Of a DNA stretch of 13,380 nucleotides, positions 5,701 through 13,235 are shown one piece after another. Numbering within the stretch: the stretch's first letter is position 1; each line of letters begins with the position of its first letter. A program made the position numbers and the translations under genes. The notes under the pieces are model-generated. The model did not search any database, was not told the DNA's origin, and saw nothing but the letters and a program-made list of their open reading frames with translations. Origin of the DNA: JARROD01 sp037384225 (GTDB taxonomy: Bacteria; Pseudomonadota; Gammaproteobacteria; Pseudomonadales; Cellvibrionaceae); assembly GCA_037384225.1 (NCBI GenBank), contig JARROD010000242.1, positions 1 to 13,380 of the forward strand. Reading direction: 5' to 3'.

Positions 5701-8458
5701 ACTTGCCGGAATAATTAGCCAGCTTTCCCTCCACTTGACTCAGCAGTCGGTTTTGCAGTTCCAGCGTAATGCGGCTGGTATGATTTTCGATGGCCTCAAT
5801 CGCCCGCTCCAGTTCAGCGCTGTCACGATAGAGGCGACCGGATCTCAAACCGCGGGGAAACAGGCTTTCCAGCTCAGACAGTATCAGTGGCCACTGCTTG
5901 AGTGCAAAGTTTCTGACCTCCTCGATCTGTGTATTCAGAGAACTCAGTTCGCGGTAACTGCTGCCATACCCGGCCTCCAGTTCCGGCAGCCCGAGGTCAT
6001 CACCGACACTGTTCCAGCTGACCACAAAACGCTTGGCTTCGTCCTGAAAGTCGAGGTACTCGATGACATGCTGCCATCGCTCCCGCGAGTTGGGAGGGGA
6101 GCCGGCGACCTCCGCGAGATCGAGCAGCTCCCGTACCCCGCGTTTACCAAAGCTGAACAAACTAAAAGCCTTGCCCCCGGTCCTCAGTCTATTGAGCGCC
6201 ATGTCCACTTCGGAGCGGAGTTTGCCGGGGTAGGGGAAGGAGACGGGGGTTCGCACAAAGTTCGAGCGCAGACTGGAAAGCGATTTCAACTGCGGTAGCA
6301 GCTCTTCCAGCAAACTGTCGTGCTCGTATTCCCCCCGCTTGACAATAAGGCGCACAAAGTAATTTCTCAGCCAACTGGTATCGCTCAGTGATTCAATCAA
6401 TTCGCGCAGCTTTTGCAGTCCGGGCAGTAGCGCCCTTGCGCGTTTTACCGCATTGGGTTCGATTTCAGCCAATTGCGGCAGCTTGTCGGTCTTGGCCTGA
6501 TCCCGCAATTGCCGGGCGAAGAGAAGATCCTCGTGGATATGACACAACAATTCCGCAGCCGGCAGTTCGTTTGCCTCCGGCAGCACTTTATCCACGTGAA
6601 GAATGTCGTCGCCGAGAACTTTTCGCGCCTCGCGCAAAGACGCGATGTCTTCCCCGTTGAACTGAGGTTGATGCTGCTCGCTGTCGAACTTCAAGACATC
6701 GGGGAACCACATGTGCTGCGCTTTGCCGGCGACAATATATTCCGCCAGTTCCATCGCCGTTATTACGTTCTTGTCCTCGGCGACAAGGGTGGCGTCGATG
6801 GGGTTTAGTTGCAGCTCCCCCCACTGCATGAGTTCAGTGTCGATGGCGGTGATTTCGAAGCGCAGTTGTTTAACCCGCTGCTCATCGTTAGTAATGGATT
6901 TTTTCAGGTCGCTGGGGTTGGTCTGATTGACAATACTGGCCAGCAAGCGCACGGCGCTTTCCAGTTGCTTAACGCCGATGTGCTCGTTGTTCAACAGACT
7001 GATGGTCAGATCGCGGACTTCTTCAGGGATCTGTTCGCGAATCACCGACAGCGCCGCCTCGGCTTTCGACGTCACCAGTACCGTGCGGCCCGTGGCCAGA
7101 TAGTGGCAGATAATATTGGCGATCGTATGGGTTTTGCCGGTTCCCGGAGGTCCCTGAACCACGGCGCCGTCATTGTCTTCCAGCTTTTGAATGATCTGCA
7201 GTTGGGCGTCGTTATAGGGCTTCGGGAAAAATATTTCCCGGGTGTCGGCGTCGCCGTCGATAACGACTTCAGGGCTGGAGAAATGCTCCTGCCCCAGATC
7301 GACGGAGGGTTTTTGATCCGATAGTTCGATAACGATGCGCTTGACAGGCGCGGGGAGGAGGGTGGTGCCCTGTTGTTTCACCAGTTGTCGAAACAGCTCC
7401 ACATCCTGAATAAAACTGGTCTGGCTGCGCGGGCGCGCAAACAAAATCCAGCAGTCGCTGACAATCAGATAGGGTTTTATCGGCGGCGGTTTTCTATCCC
7501 TCGCATCCGGGTTGTTATTGGGCCAGTAAATGCCGCTTTCACTCAACTGGGTGGCGGCCTGACGCAATACCGTATCGTAGGTTTCCGGCACAAAGGGTGA
7601 CAGCTTGTCGTCCTCACCTTGTTCGATAAAGTACTGCTTGGCGAAGCGCTTCAGGGTATCGGTACTGAGTATGTCCAGCGCCATATAAGGGCCGAAGGCA
7701 AATTCCGGGGCGATGCGCCGGGGCCGGATTTTTAAACTGCCGTCCTGTTTATCGATATCTATTTCGACGACTTTTTCCAGCAGCGGATGATCAATGGTGG
7801 TGCTGTCGTGATGCCAGCGGGCCACGCCCATGCCCCAGACCAGTTCCAGGGGTTGTTCGTCACCCTGGGCCTCGAGCATTTGCGAGAGGTTGAAAAGGGC
7901 ATCGTAAATGGCGATTGTCTCCCGCCGCGGAATTTCTTCCTCTGACCAAAGCGCCCATTGTTCGGCGAGGTACTTATCGATACTTTGCTGGATCTCGGGA
8001 AATCTGGACAGGCGCAGCAGCACATCTTTTTTGCCCAGTTGGTGGGCACTCTTGCGCAATGGTGTATGGATATCGCTGGTTTCAAGTTTACCTTCGGCGA
8101 TCAGTTCTTCCACCTGGGCTTCGGTAACCGTAAGGATGCGCTCATTTTTTATAGTGGGCGGTTGTTGCGGATCGTGGCTCAGTGTGACCCAGTATTGCAA
8201 ATCGGCTGGCAGTTCAGGGGGATTGACGCGCTTAAGGCGTTCGACCTGCAGCCACACGGGCTCGCCATTGAGACCTGCGGTATTGATGGTGATACCGATG
8301 CGATCGCGTAACTGGTGCTCACTGTATTGCAGTTGGTTGTATTCATCGACGGTAAACACCGGCTCTAAATCCAACTGTCCCAGGTGATGTACATACTCCA
8401 ACAACTCATTGAGACGTAAATCGACCAGGGACTGCTCAGAACTTTCAAAAGAAGACAT
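5684..8458 (-). CDS. SF1 helicase, N-terminal part (Walker A half of split helicase-nuclease)
   Basis: 924 aa ending in a TGA that overlaps the next frame by 17 bases. Residues 1-400 are a family-specific N-terminal region (ELVWGMGVARW, TIDHPLLEKVVEIDI, LKIRPRRIAPEF) seen in large defence-type helicases. A Q-motif-like PYNDAQLQIIQKL (about 415-427), Walker A GPPGTGKT (436-443) and motif Ia VLVTSKAEAALSVI (460-473) follow. Residues about 500-924 are a charged, helical, coiled-coil-like insertion that separates motif Ia from motif II in this family. Motifs II-VI are missing here and lie in the +1 frame downstream. Together the two frames span 4624 bases, one more than a multiple of three, and would give about 1540 aa, a normal length for such proteins. 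The ATG at 8456-8458 lacks a clear Shine-Dalgarno sequence. The architecture resembles helicase-Vsr proteins of phage-defence islands; a defence role is an inference. Confidence 0.85.
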   Translation of the reverse strand: MSSFESSEQSLVDLRLNELLEYVHHLGQLDLEPVFTVDEYNQLQYSEHQLRDRIGITINTAGLNGEPVWLQVERLKRVNPPELPADLQYWVTLSHDPQQPPTIKNERILTVTEAQVEELIAEGKLETSDIHTPLRKSAHQLGKKDVLLRLSRFPEIQQSIDKYLAEQWALWSEEEIPRRETIAIYDALFNLSQMLEAQGDEQPLELVWGMGVARWHHDSTTIDHPLLEKVVEIDIDKQDGSLKIRPRRIAPEFAFGPYMALDILSTDTLKRFAKQYFIEQGEDDKLSPFVPETYDTVLRQAATQLSESGIYWPNNNPDARDRKPPPIKPYLIVSDCWILFARPRSQTSFIQDVELFRQLVKQQGTTLLPAPVKRIVIELSDQKPSVDLGQEHFSSPEVVIDGDADTREIFFPKPYNDAQLQIIQKLEDNDGAVVQGPPGTGKTHTIANIICHYLATGRTVLVTSKAEAALSVIREQIPEEVRDLTISLLNNEHIGVKQLESAVRLLASIVNQTNPSDLKKSITNDEQRVKQLRFEITAIDTELMQWGELQLNPIDATLVAEDKNVITAMELAEYIVAGKAQHMWFPDVLKFDSEQHQPQFNGEDIASLREARKVLGDDILHVDKVLPEANELPAAELLCHIHEDLLFARQLRDQAKTDKLPQLAEIEPNAVKRARALLPGLQKLRELIESLSDTSWLRNYFVRLIVKRGEYEHDSLLEELLPQLKSLSSLRSNFVRTPVSFPYPGKLRSEVDMALNRLRTGGKAFSLFSFGKRGVRELLDLAEVAGSPPNSRERWQHVIEYLDFQDEAKRFVVSWNSVGDDLGLPELEAGYGSSYRELSSLNTQIEEVRNFALKQWPLILSELESLFPRGLRSGRLYRDSAELERAIEAIENHTSRITLELQNRLLSQVEGKLANYSGKFAWRT

Positions 8459-8530
8459 AATTTTTTGTCACGATCGCTAATGAATTTGTAACGTTAGTGC
8501 ATTTTTTATAATTGAACATTCACTAGGTCG

Positions 8531-8536
8531 ATTATA
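8531..8536 (-). promoter_or_regulatory. Possible -10 box for the helicase gene
   Basis: The minus strand reads TATAAT here, 72 bases before the helicase ATG. No good -35 hexamer is found at 16-18 bases upstream (TCAGTA at 17), so this is only a weak candidate promoter. Confidence 0.25.
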
Positions 8537-8593
8537 ACGACTTGGTTGTGAGCTACTGAGTGAAAGGTCGCTTTTTTATGTTGCAAGATTCTC

Positions 8594-8636
8594 AAAAGTA
8601 CACGGCACGCCAGTAAAAAAGTGCACGGCATGCCAG
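8594..8636. repeat. Two tandem 20-bp repeats (AAAAGTRCACGGCAYGCCAG)
   Basis: Units at 8594-8613 and 8617-8636 agree at 18 of 20 positions and repeat with a period of 23 bases, about two helical turns. Such spacing suits a DNA-binding protein contacting the same face, for example a regulator operator or transposase-binding iterons at the end of a mobile element. No transposase gene is nearby. Confidence 0.6.
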
Positions 8637-8736
8637 AAAAATGCGGAAAAATTGCCAAACTGAATTTGTCGATGATCAAAGCGATTGAGATTAGTGCGGA
8701 TTTTTATTGATATTGCGGGATGAAAACACCTCTATA

Positions 8737-8772
8737 CGCTATGTCCACTAATTGAGATTAGTGGACATAGCG
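8737..8772. repeat. Perfect palindrome, 16-bp stem with TGAG loop
   Basis: CGCTATGTCCACTAAT (8737-8752) is the exact reverse complement of 8757-8772, with the four-base loop TGAG between them. It lies about 60 bases beyond the stop of the HEAT-like gene in that gene's direction of transcription, so it could end or protect that transcript. No T-run follows on either strand, so a classical Rho-independent terminator is not supported. The loop and part of the right arm are repeated at 8684-8696. Confidence 0.75.
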
Positions 8773-8833
8773 ACTTTAAGGAACGGGCACGTAACTTCAT
8801 ATCCCGGGTTATGAGGATCAACGCTTCCCCAGC

Positions 8834-10198
8834 TTACTTCAACAAACCCGCAATCAGATCCGCCTTATCCTTATCCGCGGTCGCGGCAATATTTTTCAAC
8901 GCGGCTATTTGCTTACCGCTCAGCGCTTGCGGGTCCAGGTTGGAAACAATCGCGTTAGTCACCAGGTTCGAACGCTCGGTGCCGATATGCCGGATCAGGA
9001 CATCGTAATAGGTGGCGTCACGACTCAACACCATGCCCGATGCATAGCGCTCTTTGACTCTGGAGGACGAGAGTTTCGCCAGAATCTCCCGCCCGACACC
9101 ACTCAAGCCGGCGTTGCCCGCCGCCATAATCGCGGCAGCGGCATTTCTGCTGTTTTCCAGTTCCTCAGCGACCACTCCCGTTAGGGACTGTGCCAAGCCA
9201 TTGCTCCCCTGCCCTTTATTTTCCAGTTGCTGTACAACCGTACCCATATTGATTAACGCATTGGAATGGACATTGTCGCTGACAGCGGGATTGTTCACCA
9301 GTCCGGACAGGGTATCAAAGGCCGCCGCCGTCACCTTGTCGTTGCCGGAAACAGCCACCATCAACCGTACCTTCTGCAGGTCACCGGCATTGTCCGTTTC
9401 CATGGGCAGAGTGGTTAAAGCGTCCAGCATATAGGCTTCCGCGTCGTCGCGACCGGTGATGCCGAGACCAAAAATCAGATCGCGCTTGACGGTATCGTCG
9501 ATATCGTGCCCCGTCAGGATACCCGAGAGCTCCAGCGCCGGCACATGGTCGATCATATACTCCGCGGCTTTGGCCAGTTGCGCAGTGTTTTTGCTGTTGG
9601 CAAAGTCGTTGAGTATTTCCCACATTTGTTCGCGGTCGGCAACGGGGTTTTCAAACGCCGCCGTGCGTATCGATTTGACGTCCCAATGGTTTCCCGCGTT
9701 GGCACCGGCGTTAAAAGCCAGCAGGCCGAGATCCATGTAATCGGGAATTTTCTTGGCTTCTATACGAAATTTAACATAGCCACCATGACCGGCGACGGCG
9801 ATGGTTTCGTGTTCCTCGGACAACACCGAGGCCGGCACGCAGCCGCGATCCAGTTCGGCTTTCCAGTTGCTCCTGTGATCGTCGAAGGATTGCGCAAGCT
9901 GCTGTAAACTCATTGTTGCAGGAAAATCCGCCCGCTCTATGGCGCCGTCGCGACCGCGGTAGCGATAGCGGCGCTGAAAAGAATCGTAGGCAAAACGATA
10001 AGTCTCCCCTTCGCTACCCACGGACAGCGCTTTCAGCAGCTGGGCAATAATGGACATCGGGTGTTTTTCCGCCAGGCCCAGGCCATTGTATGCGCTAAAC
10101 ACAGTGTAGGCGTCCGCCGCCTCAATGCGACTGAGGAAATAGACATCCTCCAGTGTCTTGGCTCCCTGCCCCTCGTCCACGGTAATATCCGTGGCCAC
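8834..10198 (-). CDS. HEAT-like helical-repeat protein, main part (frameshifted gene)
   Basis: 454 aa if read from GTG at 10196-10198, but the same frame stays open upstream (ANGDKVKG before VATDITV) and meets the frame of the signal-anchor fragment at 10218-10418 after a one-base shift. No ribosome site precedes the GTG. The N-terminal third looks beta-rich (EGETYRFAYDSFQRRYRYRGRD, YVKFRIEAKKI). From about residue 190 there are Ala/Leu-rich paired helices with HEAT-like spacing (DDAEAYMLDALTTL, KVTAAAFDTLSGLVNN, NAAAAIMAAGNAGL, LVTNAIVSNLDPQAL). A beta sheet followed by an alpha superhelix recalls vitellogenin-N-type lipid-binding modules, but I do not claim homology. It is probably extracytoplasmic. 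The next gene upstream encodes a secreted protein on the same strand, so the two may work together. Confidence 0.75.
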   Translation of the reverse strand: MATDITVDEGQGAKTLEDVYFLSRIEAADAYTVFSAYNGLGLAEKHPMSIIAQLLKALSVGSEGETYRFAYDSFQRRYRYRGRDGAIERADFPATMSLQQLAQSFDDHRSNWKAELDRGCVPASVLSEEHETIAVAGHGGYVKFRIEAKKIPDYMDLGLLAFNAGANAGNHWDVKSIRTAAFENPVADREQMWEILNDFANSKNTAQLAKAAEYMIDHVPALELSGILTGHDIDDTVKRDLIFGLGITGRDDAEAYMLDALTTLPMETDNAGDLQKVRLMVAVSGNDKVTAAAFDTLSGLVNNPAVSDNVHSNALINMGTVVQQLENKGQGSNGLAQSLTGVVAEELENSRNAAAAIMAAGNAGLSGVGREILAKLSSSRVKERYASGMVLSRDATYYDVLIRHIGTERSNLVTNAIVSNLDPQALSGKQIAALKNIAATADKDKADLIAGLLK

Positions 10199-10217
10199 AC
10201 CCTTTACTTTGTCACCA

Positions 10218-10418
10218 TTAGCCTGTATAGGCGTACTGAAATTGCTGCTGCGAAGCGCATTGAAACGTTTGCGCCGGTTGCCGATTGTTTAAATCGTTGG
10301 CACTGACAGTTTTCGGGGCTCGCGTCGGCAGCGTTTTAAGGTAAATATAAAAAGTGCCCGCGGCAATAACCGTTAAGGATGTGGCGAGTATAAGCGACCA
10401 TTTGACAATGCGTTTCAT
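10218..10418 (-). CDS. N-terminal signal/anchor fragment of the HEAT-like protein gene
   Basis: 66 aa starting MKRIVKWSLILATSLTVIAAGTFY, a positive n-region followed by one hydrophobic segment (about 6-26), so either a Sec signal or a membrane anchor. AGGA at 10425-10428 lies six bases before the ATG, which supports the start. The frame stops at TAA just after QFQYAYTG, while the +1 frame continues as ANGDKVKG into the protein at 8834-10198. From this ATG to the downstream stop is 1585 bases, one more than a multiple of three; removing one base would give a 527-aa product. I interpret the pair as one gene broken by a one-base insertion, or a sequencing error, rather than a real small protein. 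Confidence 0.7.
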   Translation of the reverse strand: MKRIVKWSLILATSLTVIAAGTFYIYLKTLPTRAPKTVSANDLNNRQPAQTFQCASQQQFQYAYTG

Positions 10419-10457
10419 GGCGAATCCTACCTGGCGAAAAGTAAAAATGTGTCTTTC

Positions 10458-10493
10458 AGGACCGTGCTCGAATTAACTTCCGTGCACGGTCCT
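10458..10493. terminator. Intergenic hairpin between the two secreted-protein genes
   Basis: AGGACCGTGC (10458-10467) pairs perfectly with GCACGGTCCT (10484-10493) around a 16-base loop, just after the stop at 10497 in minus-strand sense. The downstream sequence on the minus strand reaches a T-run (ATTTTTAC) only about 10 bases later, so termination would be weak. It may instead act as an mRNA-stabilising or attenuating element between co-transcribed genes. An embedded CCGTGCACGG palindrome (10480-10489) could be an operator. Confidence 0.45.
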
Positions 10494-10496
10494 CAA

Positions 10497-12047
10497 TTAA
10501 AGGTCCAGCACCTCCACTTCTTGTTTATCGATAACGACATTGTTCTCCCGATAACCTTCCCACTCCAGATCGGAATCGTCAAAGGCGCCGGTTTCGATTC
10601 CCAGTATGCGCAGAAAAACATCCATATAACCGTGGCCGGAAGCCAGTTGGGTTTCGAAGTGTTCGGTTTTGAATACCTCATACCCCTCCTCACCCTCGCG
10701 CAGCCCCTGTTCCAATTGATAGGGCGTTATCAGTTCGAGCACGTAGAGTTTGAATTCAGCACCCAGTTGCAGCAGATCCGGGATAAAATTGAGGATACTG
10801 GTTACCCGAATATACGCTTCGGCGGAGAGCCAGAAATCCAGCTCCGGAACGATGTCAATAGACAGGTTATCGGCAAATTGTTTTCCTTCCACAACCACCG
10901 CCGGCAGGGTGCGGTCGAGTTCGGATTTTAAACTGGCATCGGCGCTGACGTTGGCGCCTACGGTTCCGTAGATGCGGAAGGGAATCAATTCGTAAACGGA
11001 AATACTCATGATGCCCAGGTCGACGCCGGCCATATTGTGCAGAACAGGGTCGAACATTCTGGTGCTGGCCTGCACCGTCAAACTCGGATTTAAATTGAGT
11101 GATGCGGTGGCCACCACGCCATCATCTTCACAGGTCGCTTCGGCGGTAAAATCGAACAAAACCGTTTCCGCCAGACTCGGCACCAGCCAGGCGCTGTTGG
11201 TATCGCCTTCCAGAGCGTCGGAAATCGCCTTGAGGATGGCATCATTGGTGGCATCGATCGCCAACGCTGCCAACGAGGCCAGATCGGGCACCGAAAGTCC
11301 GAATACGCCATCGAGCATATCCAGGCTGCAGATGATCGGCGTAAAGGCGATATCGGTGGTAAGCTGGGGAGTCTCCTCTGCTGCGATAACAATGCCACCG
11401 TCACCCGCCTGCGCCAATGCCGCCTGGTGCTGCTCGTCCACCTGATCACGTACTCTCGCAACACTGGTCTCATTGCCAAACTGCTCAAAGCACAACGGGC
11501 CCACACCGGTAAAGTTTTCCTCGCAGGGCTCGTAGCAAAGTCCGGCTTCATTCACCTGCCCGGAGGCGCACTGCAATGCCACCAGGTCCTGCGCGAAGGT
11601 ATCTTTATCCTGAAATTTAACGGGCCATTCGCTGCTCGCGCAAAACAGCCCCATGTCGGTGAAACCTTCCGGGCAGTCCTCCCAGCAGGCCCCGAGCACA
11701 CCACGGTAACCTTCGGGGCAGATCTGGGCGCAAAGACCGACGCTGGCGCCGTAACCTTCCGGACACTGATCGGGGATGGTACCCGAACCGCGACTGTAAC
11801 TCCATTCAAAAGAGTCGGATCCTATATCCTTCGTAGGTGTTTCCGCCGCCGTTTCGGCTGCGTCAGAAACGTTGCCGCGCAATGACAAAAACCGGGTCCC
11901 GCCCTCTTCACCGGAAACCACTTGCGTGGACACTGGATATACAACACCGTCATCGGCGTCAACATTAACGCTGGCTTCATCCGCACAGGCTTGAACGCCC
12001 CAGAAAATAATTACTACCCCAATAAAAAACTCGCGAATTTTATTCAT
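10497..12047 (-). CDS. Secreted cysteine-repeat protein of unknown function
   Basis: 516 aa from ATG at 12045-12047, chosen over a longer upstream frame because GGAG at 12057-12060 lies nine bases before it and a signal peptide begins there (MNKIREFFIGVVIIFWGVQACADEA type). Cleavage after VQA is plausible; VQAC is a poor lipobox. After an acidic Ala/Thr-rich stretch comes a cysteine module with a 15-residue unit: CPEGYGASVGLCAQI, CPEGYRGVLGACWED, CPEGFTDMGLFCASS, then after a gap CASGQVNEAGLCYEP and CEENFTGVGPLCFEQ. The rest (about 240-516) is beta-rich with amphipathic strands (LNPSLTVQAST, GTVGANVSADASLKSEL) and an acidic tail (KQEVEVLDL). I do not recognise the family. It is likely disulfide-bonded and periplasmic or extracellular. 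The gene for the HEAT-like protein follows 78 bases downstream. Confidence 0.8.
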   Translation of the reverse strand: MNKIREFFIGVVIIFWGVQACADEASVNVDADDGVVYPVSTQVVSGEEGGTRFLSLRGNVSDAAETAAETPTKDIGSDSFEWSYSRGSGTIPDQCPEGYGASVGLCAQICPEGYRGVLGACWEDCPEGFTDMGLFCASSEWPVKFQDKDTFAQDLVALQCASGQVNEAGLCYEPCEENFTGVGPLCFEQFGNETSVARVRDQVDEQHQAALAQAGDGGIVIAAEETPQLTTDIAFTPIICSLDMLDGVFGLSVPDLASLAALAIDATNDAILKAISDALEGDTNSAWLVPSLAETVLFDFTAEATCEDDGVVATASLNLNPSLTVQASTRMFDPVLHNMAGVDLGIMSISVYELIPFRIYGTVGANVSADASLKSELDRTLPAVVVEGKQFADNLSIDIVPELDFWLSAEAYIRVTSILNFIPDLLQLGAEFKLYVLELITPYQLEQGLREGEEGYEVFKTEHFETQLASGHGYMDVFLRILGIETGAFDDSDLEWEGYRENNVVIDKQEVEVLDL

Positions 12048-12466
12048 CAAATATTGCTCCCATATGCGCAATCTAAGTTGGAGTGTTGGATGTTGAATCT
12101 TATTTTTGTTAAAAATACAGTGCTTCCTGATGCCTGTTCCCTCCCCCTCTCTACAACGAAGTTGAGAAGACCGACAACAATTGACTGAAGAAACTATCAC
12201 AGTCAGTGCGGTAGTGTATCTCAGCGCTATGACGGATAGATCACACTTCTTTAAAATATTGGCGCGTAAACGGGAAATGTTTTTTGGGCGACCATACTTA
12301 GGCCCTGGTCCAACGAACCAGTTTTAGTCAGCTTTCAGGTTCCTGGTTGATAGAGATCAATGTCGTCAGTCATACAAATGCTACTGTAAATTTGTCAGGT
12401 TTGTGCCAATACAGCGGCCAGCCCTGAGCCAATCCAGCGCCTGTAAACTTAACTGACTTACTCAGT
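12048..12466. other. Divergent intergenic region of 419 bases
   Basis: It lies between the minus-strand cysteine-repeat gene and the plus-strand GGDEF gene, so it should carry promoters for both. I see no convincing -35/-10 pair, RNA gene or terminator. A small dyad, ACTGA-CTTAC-TCAGT (12452-12466), abuts the GGDEF start codon and could hide or regulate the start. The longer minus-strand frame reaching 12200 is treated as untranslated leader. Confidence 0.5.
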
Positions 12467-13204
12467 ATGCATATTCGTTATCAATTTTCACTGTTACGAC
12501 ACCCCATATGGGTTCGGGCTCTCCAGGGGCTGGTACTCTCCGCCGGAGCTCCCTGTGGCTGGCTGCTGATTCAGGCCCTGCACGGCATACCCGCCGCCGT
12601 CAGCCTGCAACAGAATACGGGGGTCTATATCTATATGCTGCTCGGTACCGCCATCGCGTTTACCGGGTTCGGCATCTATGTCGGCTACGCCGAAATGAAA
12701 CTGTCCAAACTTGCGCTGGTAGACCGGGGAACAGGTGTTTACAACAGCAACTATTTCTTTGAACGTCTCCACGAAGCCTTTTTAACCGCCAGGCGTACTA
12801 AAAAGCCGTTGTCTCTGATAATGATCGATCTGGATAACTTCAAACAGATCAACCAACGCTACGGCCACCTCGCCGGTGATCAACTCCTGAAGAATGTTGC
12901 CAAAACCATCAAAGATTGCATTCGCAGCGGTGAAACCCTTGCCCGCCTGGAAGGCGATCAATTCTGCGTGCTGCTGTACGGAAGCAACGAAGAGGAAACT
13001 CTAAATGCGGCAAATCGCATCAGAGCGACGGTACAACAGCGTAAAAAAGGATTTGAAGATGGCTCCTCGGTTACGATTACTGCCTCGTTGGGAACGGCGG
13101 CCGTCGACGAGTGGACGGAAACCGAGCTTAGCCTGCTGGAAGCCGCCAACAATGCCCTACTGCGAGCGAAGCAGGCCGGCTGTAATCGTATTTTAAGCGC
13201 CTAA
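12467..13204 (+). CDS. Membrane-bound GGDEF-domain protein with degenerate active site
   Basis: 245 aa. Two predicted membrane helices (about 17-39 and 52-74) form a small sensor or anchor, followed by a complete-length GGDEF domain in the cytosol. Seen are LVDRGTGVYNSNYF (85-98, equivalent of D-x-LTGLxN), MIDLDNFKQINQRYGHLAGDQLL (with the metal-site Asp of the family), ITASLGTA and ALLRAKQAGCNRI. The signature GG(D/E)EF is EGDQF (162-166), so the first Gly is Glu and the fourth-position Glu is Gln. The I-site RxxD is RSGE (153-156). Known active diguanylate cyclases keep GG(D/E)EF, so this protein may be a GTP or c-di-GMP sensor, or a weak or dead enzyme. No clear Shine-Dalgarno precedes the ATG. 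It ends 31 bases from the convergent right-edge gene. Confidence 0.9.
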   Translation: MHIRYQFSLLRHPIWVRALQGLVLSAGAPCGWLLIQALHGIPAAVSLQQNTGVYIYMLLGTAIAFTGFGIYVGYAEMKLSKLALVDRGTGVYNSNYFFERLHEAFLTARRTKKPLSLIMIDLDNFKQINQRYGHLAGDQLLKNVAKTIKDCIRSGETLARLEGDQFCVLLYGSNEEETLNAANRIRATVQQRKKGFEDGSSVTITASLGTAAVDEWTETELSLLEAANNALLRAKQAGCNRILSA

Positions 13205-13235
13205 GCACAGCGTCCGGTTTATAATAGATTTGATA

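Larger units (their letters stand above)
8459..8833. other. AT-rich non-coding spacer of 375 bases
   Basis: There is no credible gene on either strand. It lies upstream of the helicase gene and downstream of the HEAT-like gene, both on the minus strand. It contains a 20-bp tandem repeat, a perfect long palindrome and a 13-bp direct repeat (attgagattagtg at 8684-8696 and 8751-8763). The density of repeats suggests a regulatory region or the scar of a lost mobile element. Confidence 0.7.

Noticed and set aside
11922..12188. Plus-strand 88-aa frame across the start of the cysteine-repeat gene
   Set aside because: No ribosome site, and it overlaps the well-supported signal peptide on the other strand.
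74..12308. 11-bp inverted match cagggcctaag (74-84) with 12298-12308
   Set aside because: Matches of this length are expected many times by chance in a window of this size, and similarity does not extend further.
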